A DNA stretch of 64,000 nucleotides from Desemzia sp. RIT 804 (GCF_016892605.1 NZ_JAFEMV010000002.1:124001-188000), one strand, 5' to 3'. Positions 44,085 to 57,352 are shown, counted from the first letter of the stretch. A program made the numbers and translations. Notes: generated by a model not told the origin, from the letters alone.

Positions 44085-44501
44085 TTAGTTCCCTGCATTT
44101 GTAGTTGTTGCTGCGTTTTCTGTTGTTTGAAAAATTGGAGTGTCAGGTATTTGAACTGGCTGATTAGAGTGGCTTATGTCTTCTTTTGCTTTATTGGATA
44201 AAAACTGAACAGTATTCACTACCAACTCGACAACGTAAACCGTCTCATTTTCTTTATTAAGATAGGATCTAGATTGCATCCTTCCTGTTAATCCAATAAG
44301 ATTTCCTTTTTTGCAGTACTTGTGCAACAGAACAGCAGTCTTATTCCAAGCTACAATAGGAATAAAATCAGTGTCTTGACCACTGTCTTTTTTAAACGTC
44401 ATCGGAATAGCTATGGTATTATTGACTACCTGTTTCCCCTCTCCTAAGTCTTTTAACTCAATATCTCTCACTATTCTTCCTATCACACTCACTTGATTCA
44501 T
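44085..44501 (-). CDS. ssb: Single-stranded DNA-binding protein, SsbB-like paralogue
   Basis: A 138-residue OB-fold protein: MNQVSVIGRIVRDIEL at the N-terminus, a central strand (DFIPIVAWNKTAVLLHKYCKKGNLIGLTGRMQSRSY) and VVELVVNTVQFL. The C-terminus ends TTTNAGN and lacks the acidic DDDIPF-type tip that main SSB proteins use to recruit partners. This and the location near mbl and murA resemble B. subtilis SsbB (YwpH), which works in competence. The main ssb usually lies with rpsF/rpsR, not here. Good ribosome site (GGAGGG) before the ATG. Confidence 0.88.
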   Translation of the reverse strand: MNQVSVIGRIVRDIELKDLGEGKQVVNNTIAIPMTFKKDSGQDTDFIPIVAWNKTAVLLHKYCKKGNLIGLTGRMQSRSYLNKENETVYVVELVVNTVQFLSNKAKEDISHSNQPVQIPDTPIFQTTENAATTTNAGN

Positions 44502-44645
44502 TTGAACCCTCCTATTTTTTTATTGATACTGTAGTATATGTAAAAAAAAGAAAAGTTCGTTAATTTATCCAAAGAAAAAAAAGAGACCTTATACACACTT
44601 AGCTAAAAAGATAAGTGTATCTAAGATCAAGTTTAGGTTTTTGCG

Positions 44646-44849
44646 TTAGTTAATGATAGTTGGACTTTTAAAGTAATTAAAGATATTTTCCCAAATAGCT
44701 GGATCAAAAATTCCAGCAGGCTCTCCATCTCCAAGTACTCCATAGCCAACCATTGCTCCAATAATAAACGCCAGGGCGATCAATACAATGACAAGCATAA
44801 TTTTCAACACAAAAGACAACATATCGATTAAAATTTTCTTCTTAGTCAT
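44646..44849 (-). CDS. EpuA-family small membrane protein
   Basis: A 67-residue protein with a basic N-terminus (MTKKK), one long hydrophobic helix (about 10-36, FVLKIMLVIVLIALAFIIGAMVGYG) and a short conserved tail (IWENIFNYF). Pfam lists this small family as EpuA or 'DNA-directed RNA polymerase subunit beta', a misleading label, since it is too short to be RpoB. In streptococci it lies next to murA; here it follows mbl by 23 bp. AGAGGTG precedes the ATG. A weak hairpin (about 44595-44620) follows. Function unknown. Confidence 0.8.
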   Translation of the reverse strand: MTKKKILIDMLSFVLKIMLVIVLIALAFIIGAMVGYGVLGDGEPAGIFDPAIWENIFNYFKSPTIIN

Positions 44850-44872
44850 TGTTTCACCTCTTTAGTACGAAT

Positions 44873-45865
44873 TTAAAATCTGCGATTCTTTTTAGACATA
44901 TTTTCTAATAGAATCCCTGTTCCTAATGCAACGGAATCTAATGGCTGTTCTGCAGTAAATACAGGAACTTTTAATTCTTCTGTAAATAACTGTTCAATGC
45001 CATCCAATAAAGCTCCACCACCAGTTAAAATAATTCCGCGATCAATAATATCGGCAGATAATTCTGGAGGAGTTTGCTCTAGAACAACTTTAGCCACTTC
45101 AACAATTTGCATCATTGGATCTGCTGTAGCTACTTGCACTTCATTAGAAGTGATCGTTATCGTTCTAGGTAAACCTGACACCATATCACGTCCACGAACT
45201 TCCATTGAATCATCACGACGCCCTTTAAAGACTGTTCCAATTTCTTTCTTGATCGTTTCAGCTGTACGTTCACCAATCAATAGTTTATGAGTTTTCTTGA
45301 CGTATTGAATAATCTCATTATCCAATGTGTCACCAGCTACTTTTATTGAACGGCTTGTAACGATTCCGCCCATTGACAATACAGCAATATCACTTGTACC
45401 GCCACCGATATCGATCACCATGTTTCCACTTGGTTGGAAAATATCCATTCCAGCACCAATAGCTGCTACTTTAGGCTCTTCTTCTAAGAACACATTCTTA
45501 CCGCCACTTTTTTCAGCTGCTTCAATAATCGCTTTTTGCTCGATAGCAGTGATATTTGTTGGACAGCAAATTAAAATATTCGGTTTCGATAAAAAGCCTT
45601 TAACATTCAATTTATCAATAAAATGAGTTAGCATTGCTTCTGTAGTATCAAAATCAGCTATAACTCCGCCTTCTAATGGACGAATAGCTTTTATGTTACC
45701 AGGTGTACGTCCTACCATTAAGTACGCTTCTTCTCCGACTGCTAATACTTTCTTAGTCGTTACATCGATAGCAACCACTGAAGGCTCGTTTAAAACGATC
45801 CCTTTTCCTTTTACGTGGATTAACACATTGGCAGTTCCTAAATCTATTCCAATATCTTTAGCCAT
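44873..45865 (-). CDS. mbl: Rod-shape determining actin homologue Mbl/MreB
   Basis: A 330-residue bacterial actin that organises lateral cell-wall synthesis. ATP-site motifs are IGIDLGTANVLI (phosphate 1), VIDIGGGTSDIAVLS (phosphate 2) and ILTGGGALLDGIE (adenosine). It begins MAKDIGIDLGTANV, as Mbl does, and the position next to murA and the atp operon points to mbl rather than mreB, which lies with mreCD. Presence implies a rod-shaped cell. Followed by the EpuA gene in one likely transcript. Confidence 0.95.
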   Translation of the reverse strand: MAKDIGIDLGTANVLIHVKGKGIVLNEPSVVAIDVTTKKVLAVGEEAYLMVGRTPGNIKAIRPLEGGVIADFDTTEAMLTHFIDKLNVKGFLSKPNILICCPTNITAIEQKAIIEAAEKSGGKNVFLEEEPKVAAIGAGMDIFQPSGNMVIDIGGGTSDIAVLSMGGIVTSRSIKVAGDTLDNEIIQYVKKTHKLLIGERTAETIKKEIGTVFKGRRDDSMEVRGRDMVSGLPRTITITSNEVQVATADPMMQIVEVAKVVLEQTPPELSADIIDRGIILTGGGALLDGIEQLFTEELKVPVFTAEQPLDSVALGTGILLENMSKKNRRF

Positions 45866-46041
45866 TTGTTTTGTTCTCCTCTCAGGCCATTATTAAACAT
45901 GGTGACAATAGTAAATGTAACCATCTAACAAATTATAGCACAAAACAAATTAATAGGAAAAGACGTTTTAAAATTTATTGTAAATGTAATAATACTGTAC
46001 CATTTCTGACCCTACGATACGTTTAAGAAAGAGACCAACTT

Positions 46042-46094
46042 AACAAAACGACAACGATCAGGCATCTACTCCCAGTCATTGTCGTTTTGTTTTT
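46042..46094. terminator. murA-downstream hairpin
   Basis: ACAAAACGACAA and TTGTCGTTTTGT form a 12-bp stem around 23 nt with a partly paired inner loop (ATCAGGC). It lies 38 bp after murA. The T tract is better on the plus strand, but no plus gene precedes, so murA is the likely client. Confidence 0.6.
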
Positions 46095-46131
46095 CACTTA
46101 TTTTACTCAATAAACTAAATAAGAACTGATT

Positions 46132-47442
46132 CTACGAAAATAAGTTAAATAATTCTTTTTCTGGATTTTCACTTTGAACTGAATCATCTACACGAATAAC
46201 TTCTGCATTTAATTTTTTTAGCTTTTGGTGGAACTGATAATAGCCACGATCTAAATGTTCCAAATGCGTCACAGTTGTGTATCCTTTAGAAACTAATCCA
46301 GCCAGGATCAAAGCTGCAGCAGCTCTCAAATCAGTAGCCGAAACTTCTGCTCCTTGTAACTCTGCGCTTCCTGGTATAATAATAGTTTGTCCATCTACTT
46401 TGAAATCAGCATTCATACGACGTAATTCTTCCATATGCATAAATCTATTTTCAAATACAGTCTCTTTCATTACACTCGTACCTTTTGCAAGAACTTGAGC
46501 TACAGTCATTTGCGCTTGCATATCTGTTGGGAAACCAGGATGCGGCATCGTTTTTACATCAGTAGATTTTAACGTTTTAGGTCCAATGACACGCATACCT
46601 TTTGAATGCATTTCAAAGCCGACACCCATTTCTTTCAATTTTGAGATCAATGGTTTGTTGTGCTCTGGAATGGCATCTTCAATAAAGATATCTCCATTGG
46701 TTACAGCAGCTGCTACCATGAAAGTACCTGCTTCAATACGATCAGGAATGATACTGTGAGTGGCTGAGTGTAGTTCTTTTGTCCCTTCAATACGAATCGT
46801 TTCCGTACCAGCACCAACAACTTTAGCTCCCATACGATTTAAGAAAATAGCTAAATCAACTATTTCTGGTTCACGAGCTACGTTTTCAATAGTCGTTACC
46901 CCTTCCGCTAAAGTAGCTGCCATCATAATATTTTGGGTTGCCCCAACACTAGGAAAATCTAAGTAGATATGAGCTCCATGTAATTGATCCGCAAAAGCTT
47001 CAATATAACCGCTCTCGATATTGATTTTAGCTCCCATTGCTTCAAATCCTTTTAAATGCAAATCAATTGGTCTTGTACCAATTGCACATCCTCCTGGTAA
47101 AGCTACTTTTGCATGACCTAAACGAGCCAATAAAGGTCCCATTACCACAATAGAAGCACGCATTTTACTCATGTACTCAAAAGGCGCTTCAAAATGCAAT
47201 TCTTTTGTAGCGTCTAAAATAATTTCTTTTTTATTTTGATTAAAATCAGCATCTAAATTTAGGTGTCTCAATACTTGGTTTAAAGTGAAAATGTCTGATA
47301 AAATAGGAACATTAGTTAATTTTGTTTGTCCTTCACTTGCTAAGATAGAAGCAGCTAAGATAGGTAAGACAGCATTTTTTGCGCCTTCAACTTTAACCGT
47401 ACCCTCGAGGCGTTTGCCTCCCCGAACAATAATTTTTTCCAT
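46132..47442 (-). CDS. murA: UDP-N-acetylglucosamine 1-carboxyvinyltransferase
   Basis: First committed step of peptidoglycan synthesis: transfer of enolpyruvate from PEP to UDP-GlcNAc. A 436-residue protein with Lys22-Asn23 in [10 protein letters not shown] and the fosfomycin-reactive Cys119 in [25 protein letters not shown] and the late MHMEELRRM also fit. The context (next to DUF1146 and the atp operon) equals that of B. subtilis murAA. GGAGGGAT lies before the ATG. In B. subtilis several sporulation genes lie between murAA and mbl; here only about 265 bp separate them. Confidence 0.97.
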   Translation of the reverse strand: MEKIIVRGGKRLEGTVKVEGAKNAVLPILAASILASEGQTKLTNVPILSDIFTLNQVLRHLNLDADFNQNKKEIILDATKELHFEAPFEYMSKMRASIVVMGPLLARLGHAKVALPGGCAIGTRPIDLHLKGFEAMGAKINIESGYIEAFADQLHGAHIYLDFPSVGATQNIMMAATLAEGVTTIENVAREPEIVDLAIFLNRMGAKVVGAGTETIRIEGTKELHSATHSIIPDRIEAGTFMVAAAVTNGDIFIEDAIPEHNKPLISKLKEMGVGFEMHSKGMRVIGPKTLKSTDVKTMPHPGFPTDMQAQMTVAQVLAKGTSVMKETVFENRFMHMEELRRMNADFKVDGQTIIIPGSAELQGAEVSATDLRAAAALILAGLVSKGYTTVTHLEHLDRGYYQFHQKLKKLNAEVIRVDDSVQSENPEKELFNLFS

Positions 47443-47598
47443 TTTTTGTATCCCTCCGAATATGAGTTGCCTTCCGGATTTCTCTAGAAATAAACTCTAG
47501 AACCAAAAACAAATCCATACAACTTTGTGCATTATAGCATAGGCAAAATGTATAAAACAATTGAAATCAGCGTTTGTCATAAAGTTATCACGAATTAA

Positions 47599-47832
47599 TT
47601 ATTCAAGAAGAAAGAGTAAGTTTTGTGAAGATAGAATAAACTCAATAAAAAATGTACTCACCAAATAGCCAATTGCAATAGAAACTAATAAATAAAGCAC
47701 TTTCGCTTGACTGACATGATACTTTCGTATTATTTTTTCTACACGAACAGCTTGTAACGCCCAAAAAGTCAATAGTATAAAAATGATATGGGATATTAAT
47801 GTGCCGGCTGCTTGGATACCAATAAAATTCAT
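47599..47832 (-). CDS. DUF1146 (YwzB-like) small membrane protein
   Basis: A 77-residue protein with two predicted helices (GTLISHIIFILLTFWALQAV; VLYLLVSIAIGYLVSTFFI) and a linker RVEKIIRKYHVSQAKV typical of DUF1146. It is conserved between atpC and murA across Bacilli. Function unknown. The ATG lies behind GAGAGGTAG. Upstream there is a perfect cre-like palindrome (47901-47914) and the atpC terminator, so it starts a transcript that may include murA (156-bp gap). Confidence 0.85.
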   Translation of the reverse strand: MNFIGIQAAGTLISHIIFILLTFWALQAVRVEKIIRKYHVSQAKVLYLLVSIAIGYLVSTFFIEFILSSQNLLFLLE

Positions 47833-47900
47833 TAGTCATCTACCTCTCTCTTCTCACAAATAATAACATAATTGTAATCTTTTTACATGAAACTTGTTTG

Positions 47901-47914
47901 TGATAACGTTATCA
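47901..47914. promoter_or_regulatory. Putative CcpA cre site
   Basis: TGATAACGTTATCA is a perfect palindrome that fits the cre pattern TGNNANCGNWNNCA at all fixed positions. It lies about 70 bp upstream of the DUF1146 start and 110 bp beyond the atpC terminator. Confidence 0.5.
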
Positions 47915-48024
47915 ATAGTAATTTTTTAATCAATTTACATTAAATTCTAATAAACTCATACTGTTCTTTTTCGTTTTATGTATCTACCTATATAGTTGTC
48001 CTTTCATGTAGATATTTTAGAGTC

Positions 48025-48068
48025 AAAAAAAACTACCAAAAAAGGAGTTTCCCATTTTTTGGTAGTTT
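48025..48068 (-). terminator. atp operon terminator
   Basis: AAACTACCAAAAAA and TTTTTTGGTAGTTT are perfect 14-bp arms around 11 nt. On the minus strand they end in eight T, just after the atpC stop. Confidence 0.92.
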
Positions 48069-48080
48069 CGTAAATTCAGG

Positions 48081-48503
48081 TTATAACCTTTTGTTTTTCG
48101 ATACATTGATCCGATTAAGCGCTTTGTGTAAAGATATAGAGGCACGTTTATAATCCTGGTTGGATTTAATACCAGATAGGCGTTGCATATTTTCTTCAGC
48201 ACGATGTTTTTCTTCAAAGGCTCTTTCGATATCAATATCTCGAGCTCTTTCAGCACTATCTGCTACAATAGAACAAATATTATTTCGAACTTCTAATACT
48301 CCGCCATTTACAGCCACCCAATCTTCTGAATCAATGGATATTCGTTTTATACGAACAGCATGAATAGCCAAAGGAACAATTATAGGAGTATGGTTAGGTA
48401 AAATACTGATATCTCCATCTACTGCTCTAGCACTCACCATAGAAGCTCTATGATCGTATATAACTCCTGATGGCGCGACTATTTGCACACGTAATTCCGC
48501 CAT
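48081..48503 (-). CDS. atpC: F1 ATP synthase epsilon subunit
   Basis: A 140-residue rotor-stalk subunit. N-terminal beta-sandwich with VQIVAPSGVIYD, GDISILPNHTPIIVPL, and VAVNGGVLEVRNN; C-terminal helical hairpin with AERARDIDIERA. The first product motif matches epsilon of Bacilli. Last gene of the atpBEFHAGDC operon, 72 bp after atpD, followed by a strong terminator. Confidence 0.95.
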   Translation of the reverse strand: MAELRVQIVAPSGVIYDHRASMVSARAVDGDISILPNHTPIIVPLAIHAVRIKRISIDSEDWVAVNGGVLEVRNNICSIVADSAERARDIDIERAFEEKHRAEENMQRLSGIKSNQDYKRASISLHKALNRINVSKNKRL

Positions 48504-48575
48504 TCGTCATTCCTCCTCTTTGAAAAGCACTGTCTTACTTTAATGACTTTTAAACAGTACCTTTTCTTTAGTGGA

Positions 48576-50015
<1,440 letters not shown>

Positions 50016-50056
50016 TCATCTTCCTCCCATTCGCTTACCATAATTCAAATTAATTT

Positions 50057-50980
50057 CTATTTTAAACTTTCTGATCCACCTATAATTTCGGTAATTTCTT
50101 CTGTTATAGTGGCTTGTCTAGCACGATTGTATTTTATCGACAAATCATCGATAATATTTTTCGCGTTATCTGTTGCGCCTTTCATTGCCGTCATACGAGC
50201 TGCATGTTCAGCAGTTTTCGCGTCTAAAGTTGCACCATATAGCAAACTTTCAGCATATTGCGGCAACAGTATATCTAAGATTTCTTCTTTGGAAGGCTCA
50301 TAAATGTAATCTTGTTCAAACTCTAATCTATCTGCTTCAGAAACATCTAAATCTGTTAATGGCAATATTTTTTCAGCTCGGTATTGGAATGTAATTGTGT
50401 TTACATGATGATTGTAGCAAAGATACAGCTCATCAAATACTTCATTTTTATACATTTCCACGATTTGCCGTGCTACTGCACGTATTTCATCAAATGCCGG
50501 CTGATCACTCAAGTTGTCTAATTCATAGACAACGTTCATACCACGATTCTTAAAGAATTCGGCAGCTGTTCGACCTATAGCCATAAAAATATACTCATCT
50601 GGAGACTGATGATCTCGTTGGATCATGTCAATGGTCGTTTTAATGACCGAACTGTTATACGCTCCTGCCAATCCAGTATCCGAACTAATGATGATATAAC
50701 CCGTTTTCTTTACTGGACGCTCAATCAACATATCATGAAAATTAATGTTCGAAGGAGAGTTTGTACCAATAAGGTCTGAATCTTCCATTAACGCTAATTG
50801 AGTTTGAGCTAGATGAACAACCATTTCTCTAACCTTAGCAGAATAAATTTGAAACCCTTTATTCAGTTGCTCTTGTTTACCTAACTTTGCTGCTGAAACC
50901 ATTTGCATAGCTTTGGTGATATTACTTGTTTTTTTAGTTGATTGAATACGTTTTTTAATATCTTGTAAGGATTCTGCCAC
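50057..50980 (-). CDS. atpG: F1 ATP synthase gamma subunit
   Basis: A 307-residue central-stalk subunit, slightly longer than the usual 285-300. The N-terminal helix DIKKRIQSTKKTSNITKAMQ and the C-terminal helix AARMTAMKGATDNAKNIIDDL are the paired coiled coil that rotates inside the alpha-beta ring. SSDTGLAGAYN is the conserved Rossmann-like start. Part of the atp operon, 32 bp after atpA. Confidence 0.96.
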   Translation of the reverse strand: MAESLQDIKKRIQSTKKTSNITKAMQMVSAAKLGKQEQLNKGFQIYSAKVREMVVHLAQTQLALMEDSDLIGTNSPSNINFHDMLIERPVKKTGYIIISSDTGLAGAYNSSVIKTTIDMIQRDHQSPDEYIFMAIGRTAAEFFKNRGMNVVYELDNLSDQPAFDEIRAVARQIVEMYKNEVFDELYLCYNHHVNTITFQYRAEKILPLTDLDVSEADRLEFEQDYIYEPSKEEILDILLPQYAESLLYGATLDAKTAEHAARMTAMKGATDNAKNIIDDLSIKYNRARQATITEEITEIIGGSESLK

Positions 50981-51012
50981 TTTTATTCACCGCCTTAAAT
51001 TAGGATCCTCTT

Positions 51013-52536
<1,524 letters not shown>

Positions 52537-52567
52537 TTACTTCTCACCTCTTTAACTTCATTCTGAA

Positions 52568-53107
52568 TCAAAGAATTTGTTTTTTCAATTTTTCAAAATT
52601 GAAACGTACACTACCATCAATAACTTGATCTTCTGTTTCGATAATGACGCCGCCTAAAATCTCCGGCTCCACAAATTCATTGAAAATAACTTTATTTGCT
52701 TTCATTTTTTTAGCAAAAGTATCCACTAAACGTTGTTTTTGATCTTCTGTTAAAGGAACCGCAGTGGTTACTTTTGCGACTACTGTCCGGTTATGGTAAT
52801 CGTAAATTTTTTCAAATTCATTCACAATAAAATTTAATTCACTCATCATTTGATAATTATAAATAGTGTGAATAAAACTTTTAGTTAATTCAGAAAAACT
52901 TTGTAACAGATCATGCATGACTTTTTCTTTACTTGATTTTTCGATAGCTCTACTGTCGAAAAAAGCCCCTAATTCAGGATTATTCTGTAAAATCTGACGG
53001 ACATCCATCATATTATCAAAAACAACGTCCAATTGGCCTTTTTCTTGAGCATCCTCATAAAAAGTGCGTGCTAATTGTCTGTCATTCATATTTCTATTCA
53101 GTTTCAT
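52568..53107 (-). CDS. atpH: F1 ATP synthase delta subunit
   Basis: A 179-residue stator subunit. The N-terminal six-helix part begins near LARTFYEDAQE; the C-terminal part has VVAKVTTAVPLTEDQKQRL and the conserved ending PEILGGVIIETEDQVIDGSV. Two starts are possible: ATG 53107, which overlaps the atpF end by 14 nt, or ATG 53089 just after the atpF stop. Neither has a strong ribosome site, so translation is probably coupled to atpF. Confidence 0.94.
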   Translation of the reverse strand: MKLNRNMNDRQLARTFYEDAQEKGQLDVVFDNMMDVRQILQNNPELGAFFDSRAIEKSSKEKVMHDLLQSFSELTKSFIHTIYNYQMMSELNFIVNEFEKIYDYHNRTVVAKVTTAVPLTEDQKQRLVDTFAKKMKANKVIFNEFVEPEILGGVIIETEDQVIDGSVRFNFEKLKKQIL

Positions 53108-53612
53108 TGGAATCAGCCAACCTTTCGATAAATTCATCGACTAATTGAGCATGTGTTTGATTATCAATCTCTTTTCCAATCAATTTTTCAGCTATTTGAA
53201 GAGACAATAGACTAATTTCATTTTTAGCCTCATCTAGTGCACTTTTTCTCTCAAAATCAATATCCAATTTAGCTTGCTTTTTCATTTGAGCAATAGACAT
53301 CTTTGTTTCTTCGATCAAATCTTTTTCGATTTTAGCTGCATTCGTTTGTGCTTGTTGAATAATGATTGCTGACTCTTTTTGCATATCTGCTAATTTATTT
53401 TGTTGCTCAGTCGCCAAACGACTAGCTTCTTCTTTGGCATTTTTTGCATTATCCAAATCATTGGCAATCGTTTCTGAACGTCTTTCCATCATTTCCGTAA
53501 CTGGCTTCCATGCAAATTTCTTTAATAACAGTAGTAAAATTAAGAAAGAAATAAGTACTACTAGTGTGTTACCTGCGCTAGTTGCGGCACCTATAGCTAA
53601 TTGGTTGAACAT
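53094..53612 (-). CDS. atpF: F0 ATP synthase b subunit
   Basis: A 172-residue peripheral-stalk subunit: one N-terminal helix (about 10-30, AGNTLVVLISFLILLLLLK), KKFAWKPVTEMMERR, then a long charged coiled coil (about 35-160). TAG stop at 53094-53096. The ATG lies behind GGGAGGAGC. Between atpE (99 bp upstream) and atpH in the operon. Confidence 0.95.
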   Translation of the reverse strand: MFNQLAIGAATSAGNTLVVLISFLILLLLLKKFAWKPVTEMMERRSETIANDLDNAKNAKEEASRLATEQQNKLADMQKESAIIIQQAQTNAAKIEKDLIEETKMSIAQMKKQAKLDIDFERKSALDEAKNEISLLSLQIAEKLIGKEIDNQTHAQLVDEFIERLADSNETE

Positions 53613-53711
53613 TCCGTGTTGCTCCTCCCATTTTACCCAAATATTACATAAGCTTCGTCTCTTCTTTCGACAATCATATTTATTTAGATATTATTTTTTT
53701 CTATGCAGTTA

Positions 53712-53924
53712 TTATTGAAATACTAGAATAAACGCAATAACTACACCCATAATTGGGATGGCCTCTACTAAACCAACACCGATATACATTAAGGTTTGTA
53801 ACTCACCTTTCATTTCTGGTTGACGTGCAATAGACTCCACTGTTTTTGAAATAACACGACTTGATCCAAGTGCCGCTCCAATTGCTGCTCCTGCAACTGC
53901 GATTGCTGCTCCTATTAAATTCAT
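53712..53924 (-). CDS. atpE: F0 ATP synthase c subunit
   Basis: A 70-residue two-helix proteolipid that forms the rotor ring. Helix 1 is the glycine-rich [14 protein letters not shown], the loop is RQPEM, and helix 2 carries the ion-binding Glu in [15 protein letters not shown]. The EAIP text is usual for proton-driven enzymes; coupling-ion choice is inferred. I use ATG 53924 behind AAGGAGG, which gives the normal length; upstream codons would add ten unlikely residues. Confidence 0.95.
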   Translation of the reverse strand: MNLIGAAIAVAGAAIGAALGSSRVISKTVESIARQPEMKGELQTLMYIGVGLVEAIPIMGVVIAFILVFQ

Positions 53925-53968
53925 ACTAATTTCCTCCTTGTTTGTAACAATCATTTTTTATTTATAAA

Positions 53969-54742
<774 letters not shown>

Positions 54743-54823
54743 TCAATCTTTATAATAGAAATTTCTTCTGATAAAATCGGGAAATTTTAAATCATTATTT
54801 TCCTATCCTATCAGACAATTGCC

Positions 54824-54852
54824 ATCATACCACCAAGTTAATTTAATTTCAA
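54824..54852 (-). promoter_or_regulatory. atp operon promoter
   Basis: On the minus strand TTGAAA (54852-54847), 17 nt, TATGAT (54829-54824). It predicts a leader of about 100 nt before atpB. Confidence 0.8.
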
Positions 54853-54967
54853 AGAAATTATGTGAATTTTAAATAAATACTCTCAACTACTGGTATAAAA
54901 ACGTTTTTAAGCAATCAACCACTTGCTTTTTCACAAACTTTTAAACCGTTTTCTCCATAAATTACAG

Positions 54968-55013
54968 AAAAAACCAAAAACTGATAGATATCAATTTCTG
55001 GTTTTTGCACATT
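54968..55013 (-). terminator. Probable upp terminator
   Basis: On the minus strand AAAAACCA and TGGTTTTT-type arms bound an ATTGATA/TATCA inner pair, followed by TTTTTTCTG, right after the upp stop. Confidence 0.6.
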
Positions 55014-55641
55014 ATAAAGTGCCGAATAAACGATCGCCTGCATCTCCTAAACCCGGTAAAATATAACCATCTTCATTTAATTTTTCATCTAAAGAAGCCG
55101 TGTAAATGTCAACATCAGGGTGAGCCTCTTGTAATGCTTTCACCCCTTCTGGAGCTGCTACTAAACAAACAAATTTTATAGATGAACCACCACGTTTTTT
55201 CAATGAATCAATTGCTGCAATAGCGGATCCGCCTGTAGCTAACATTGGATCTACAACAAGTAATTGACGCTCTTTGATATCAGAAGGCAATTTCACAAAA
55301 TACTCAACTGGTTCAAAAGTTTCATGATCGCGATACATCCCCACATGTCCTACTTTAGCTGCTGGGATTAAGTCCAACATACCATCCACCATTCCTAAAC
55401 CTGCACGTAAGATAGGAATAATAGCAACTTTCTTTCCTGATATTTCTTTTTGGACACTTTTAACTAAAGGTGTTTCGATTTCAACATCATGTAACGGCAT
55501 ATCTCTTGAAACTTCATATGCCATCAAGCGGGCGATTTCGTTGACCACTTCTCTAAAAACCTTAGTTCCTGTATTTTTGTCTCTAATAATAGTTAACTTA
55601 TGTTGGATCAATGGATGATCCATTACTTCAAGTTTTGCCAT
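55012..55641 (-). CDS. upp: Uracil phosphoribosyltransferase
   Basis: A 209-residue salvage enzyme making UMP from uracil and [24 protein letters not shown] is the typical N-terminus; the PRPP loop is [16 protein letters not shown], and the uracil-binding end is [18 protein letters not shown]. Start ATG 55641 ([10 protein letters not shown]) lies behind AAGGGGG; upstream codons add an untypical segment. TATAAT on the minus strand at 55685-55680 is a likely -10. Sits between glyA and atpB as in B. subtilis. Confidence 0.97.
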   Translation of the reverse strand: MAKLEVMDHPLIQHKLTIIRDKNTGTKVFREVVNEIARLMAYEVSRDMPLHDVEIETPLVKSVQKEISGKKVAIIPILRAGLGMVDGMLDLIPAAKVGHVGMYRDHETFEPVEYFVKLPSDIKERQLLVVDPMLATGGSAIAAIDSLKKRGGSSIKFVCLVAAPEGVKALQEAHPDVDIYTASLDEKLNEDGYILPGLGDAGDRLFGTL

Positions 55642-55802
55642 TTTTTTGCCCCCTTGGAAATTTTCATTCAAACATACCAATTATACTAGAATATTCTTTG
55701 TTTACCAGAAAAATAAATAAATTCTCATATATTATTTTACCTGTAGGCTTTCTTTATTACAACCAGAACACCTTATGAAAAGCTGCCTATTAGAAGCCGT
55801 TC

Positions 55803-57041
55803 TCACTGTACAGAGTACAAAGGACGTTTTGCGGTTAAATTTCTAACTTCTAGCTTAATTTCAGCCAATTTTTCAGAATCGTCTTTAGCTTCTAACGTTT
55901 CTACGATCAATGCTGCAACTTTTTTAGAATCTTCCGTGTCAAAATGGCGAGATGTAATAGCCGGTGTACCGATTCTTATACCACTGGTTTTCACGGGACT
56001 CAACTCTTCAAAAGGAATAGTGTTTTTATTTACCGTTATTCCTACTTCATCCAATAATCTTTCAGCTTGTTTACCATTCAAATCAAAATCGCGTACATCT
56101 ATTAATAACAAATGGTTATCCGTTCCACCACTAATCAACCGTGCTTTAGACTGATTAAAAACTTCAACCATAGCTTGTGCATTTTCTACTATTTGTTGCG
56201 TATATCCTTTAAAATCACTTTGCATGGCTTCTTTCAAAGCTACTGCTTTACCGGCGATGACATGTTCTAACGGACCACCTTGAATTCCCGGGAAAATAGC
56301 ACTGTTCAATTTTTTCGCAAATTTTTCTTTTGCTAGAATCATTCCGCCACGCGGCCCGCGTAATGTTTTATGGGTAGTCGTTGTTACCACATCAGCATAA
56401 GGGATTGGATTTTGGTGCACTCCAGTTGCTACTAAACCAGCAATGTGAGCCATATCCACCATAAAATAAGCTCCTACTTCATCTGCGATTTCACGGAATA
56501 TCTTAAAATCAATAGTTCTTGGATAAGCACTCGCTCCTGCGATGATCAGCTTTGGCTTATGTTGGACAGCTAATTCACGTACCTTATCATAATCAATTTG
56601 TTCAGTTTCTTTGTCCACTCCATAAGGTACAAAATGATACGTTTTACCGCTGAAGTTTACAGGAGAACCGTGCGTCAGGTGTCCACCATGGGTTAGATCC
56701 ATTCCTAAAACAATATCTCCAGGTTCCAATAAAGCATTATAAGCTGCCATATTTGCACTTGAACCAGAATGAGGTTGTACATTTGCATACTCTGCGTTAA
56801 ACAATTTTTTTGCTCGCTCAATTGCTAAATTCTCTATAACATCTATGTACTCACAACCACCATAGTATCTTTTCCCAGGATATCCCTCAGCGTATTTATT
56901 CGTTATTATACTTCCTTGAGCAGACAATACAGCTTGCGAAACAAAATTCTCAGACGCTATCAATTCAATATTCTGTTCTTGGCGCTGTTTCTCTTGTTCA
57001 ATTGCATCAAATATCTCATTGTCCCATTGATGATTCTCCAT
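55803..57041 (-). CDS. glyA: Serine hydroxymethyltransferase
   Basis: PLP enzyme interconverting serine and glycine with tetrahydrofolate, the main source of one-carbon units. A 412-residue protein with [25 protein letters not shown], and the PLP lysine in [19 protein letters not shown]. Start ATG 57041 ([11 protein letters not shown]) with AAAGGA upstream; the earlier ATG overlaps the ribosome site. A predicted promoter lies at 57137-57165. Confidence 0.97.
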   Translation of the reverse strand: MENHQWDNEIFDAIEQEKQRQEQNIELIASENFVSQAVLSAQGSIITNKYAEGYPGKRYYGGCEYIDVIENLAIERAKKLFNAEYANVQPHSGSSANMAAYNALLEPGDIVLGMDLTHGGHLTHGSPVNFSGKTYHFVPYGVDKETEQIDYDKVRELAVQHKPKLIIAGASAYPRTIDFKIFREIADEVGAYFMVDMAHIAGLVATGVHQNPIPYADVVTTTTHKTLRGPRGGMILAKEKFAKKLNSAIFPGIQGGPLEHVIAGKAVALKEAMQSDFKGYTQQIVENAQAMVEVFNQSKARLISGGTDNHLLLIDVRDFDLNGKQAERLLDEVGITVNKNTIPFEELSPVKTSGIRIGTPAITSRHFDTEDSKKVAALIVETLEAKDDSEKLAEIKLEVRNLTAKRPLYSVQ

Positions 57042-57136
57042 TATCAGCCACATCCTTTAATTATATATAAATCCATTTTCCAACCTTACATAAGTTGTAA
57101 AAACAACTCGATTGAGTATCTTTTATACTTCTACAT

Positions 57137-57165
57137 ATTTTCTAACTTTGCCTTCATCCTGTCAA
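57137..57165 (-). promoter_or_regulatory. Predicted glyA promoter
   Basis: On the minus strand a perfect TTGACA (57165-57160), 17 nt, GAAAAT (57142-57137). The -10 is imperfect. Confidence 0.5.
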
Positions 57166-57284
57166 GCAAGAACTAGCAAATTGATTAGTGAAAGTTTATG
57201 CGCAAACGCCTTCAAATAAACTTAAAAACCATTAGTTTTGATTCGGTTTCGGTATCTTGTAAAAACGAATTTTTTTAATGCTGG

Positions 57285-57326
57285 ACGTTCTCTTGGATCA
57301 TTAAGATATCGATCAATAGAGAACGT
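57285..57326. repeat. Palindrome after tsaC
   Basis: ACGTTCTCT (57285-57293) and AGAGAACGT (57318-57326) form the outer stem; GATC (57296-57299) pairs with GATC (57311-57314) inside. No T run follows on either strand, so it is not a classical terminator. Confidence 0.6.
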
Positions 57327-57352
57327 GCAACAGCCCAAAACCCAATAAATTT

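Larger units (their letters stand above)
57042..57352. other. 311-bp tsaC-glyA intergenic region
   Basis: No gene. It contains the predicted glyA promoter, a TTCGG...CGAA pair near 57243-57270 and a long palindrome at 57285-57326 next to the tsaC 3' end. No T-box or glycine riboswitch could be recognised. Confidence 0.5.

Noticed and set aside
44646-44849. Reading the 67-residue protein as an RNA polymerase beta subunit
   Set aside because: The database name for the EpuA family suggests this, but the protein is one membrane helix with a short tail and has nothing of RpoB.
57243-57270. PurR-type boxes (CCGAA/CGAA) upstream of glyA
   Set aside because: The candidates have two or more mismatches each and their relative orientation looks opposite to the usual PurBox pair, so I do not call an operator.
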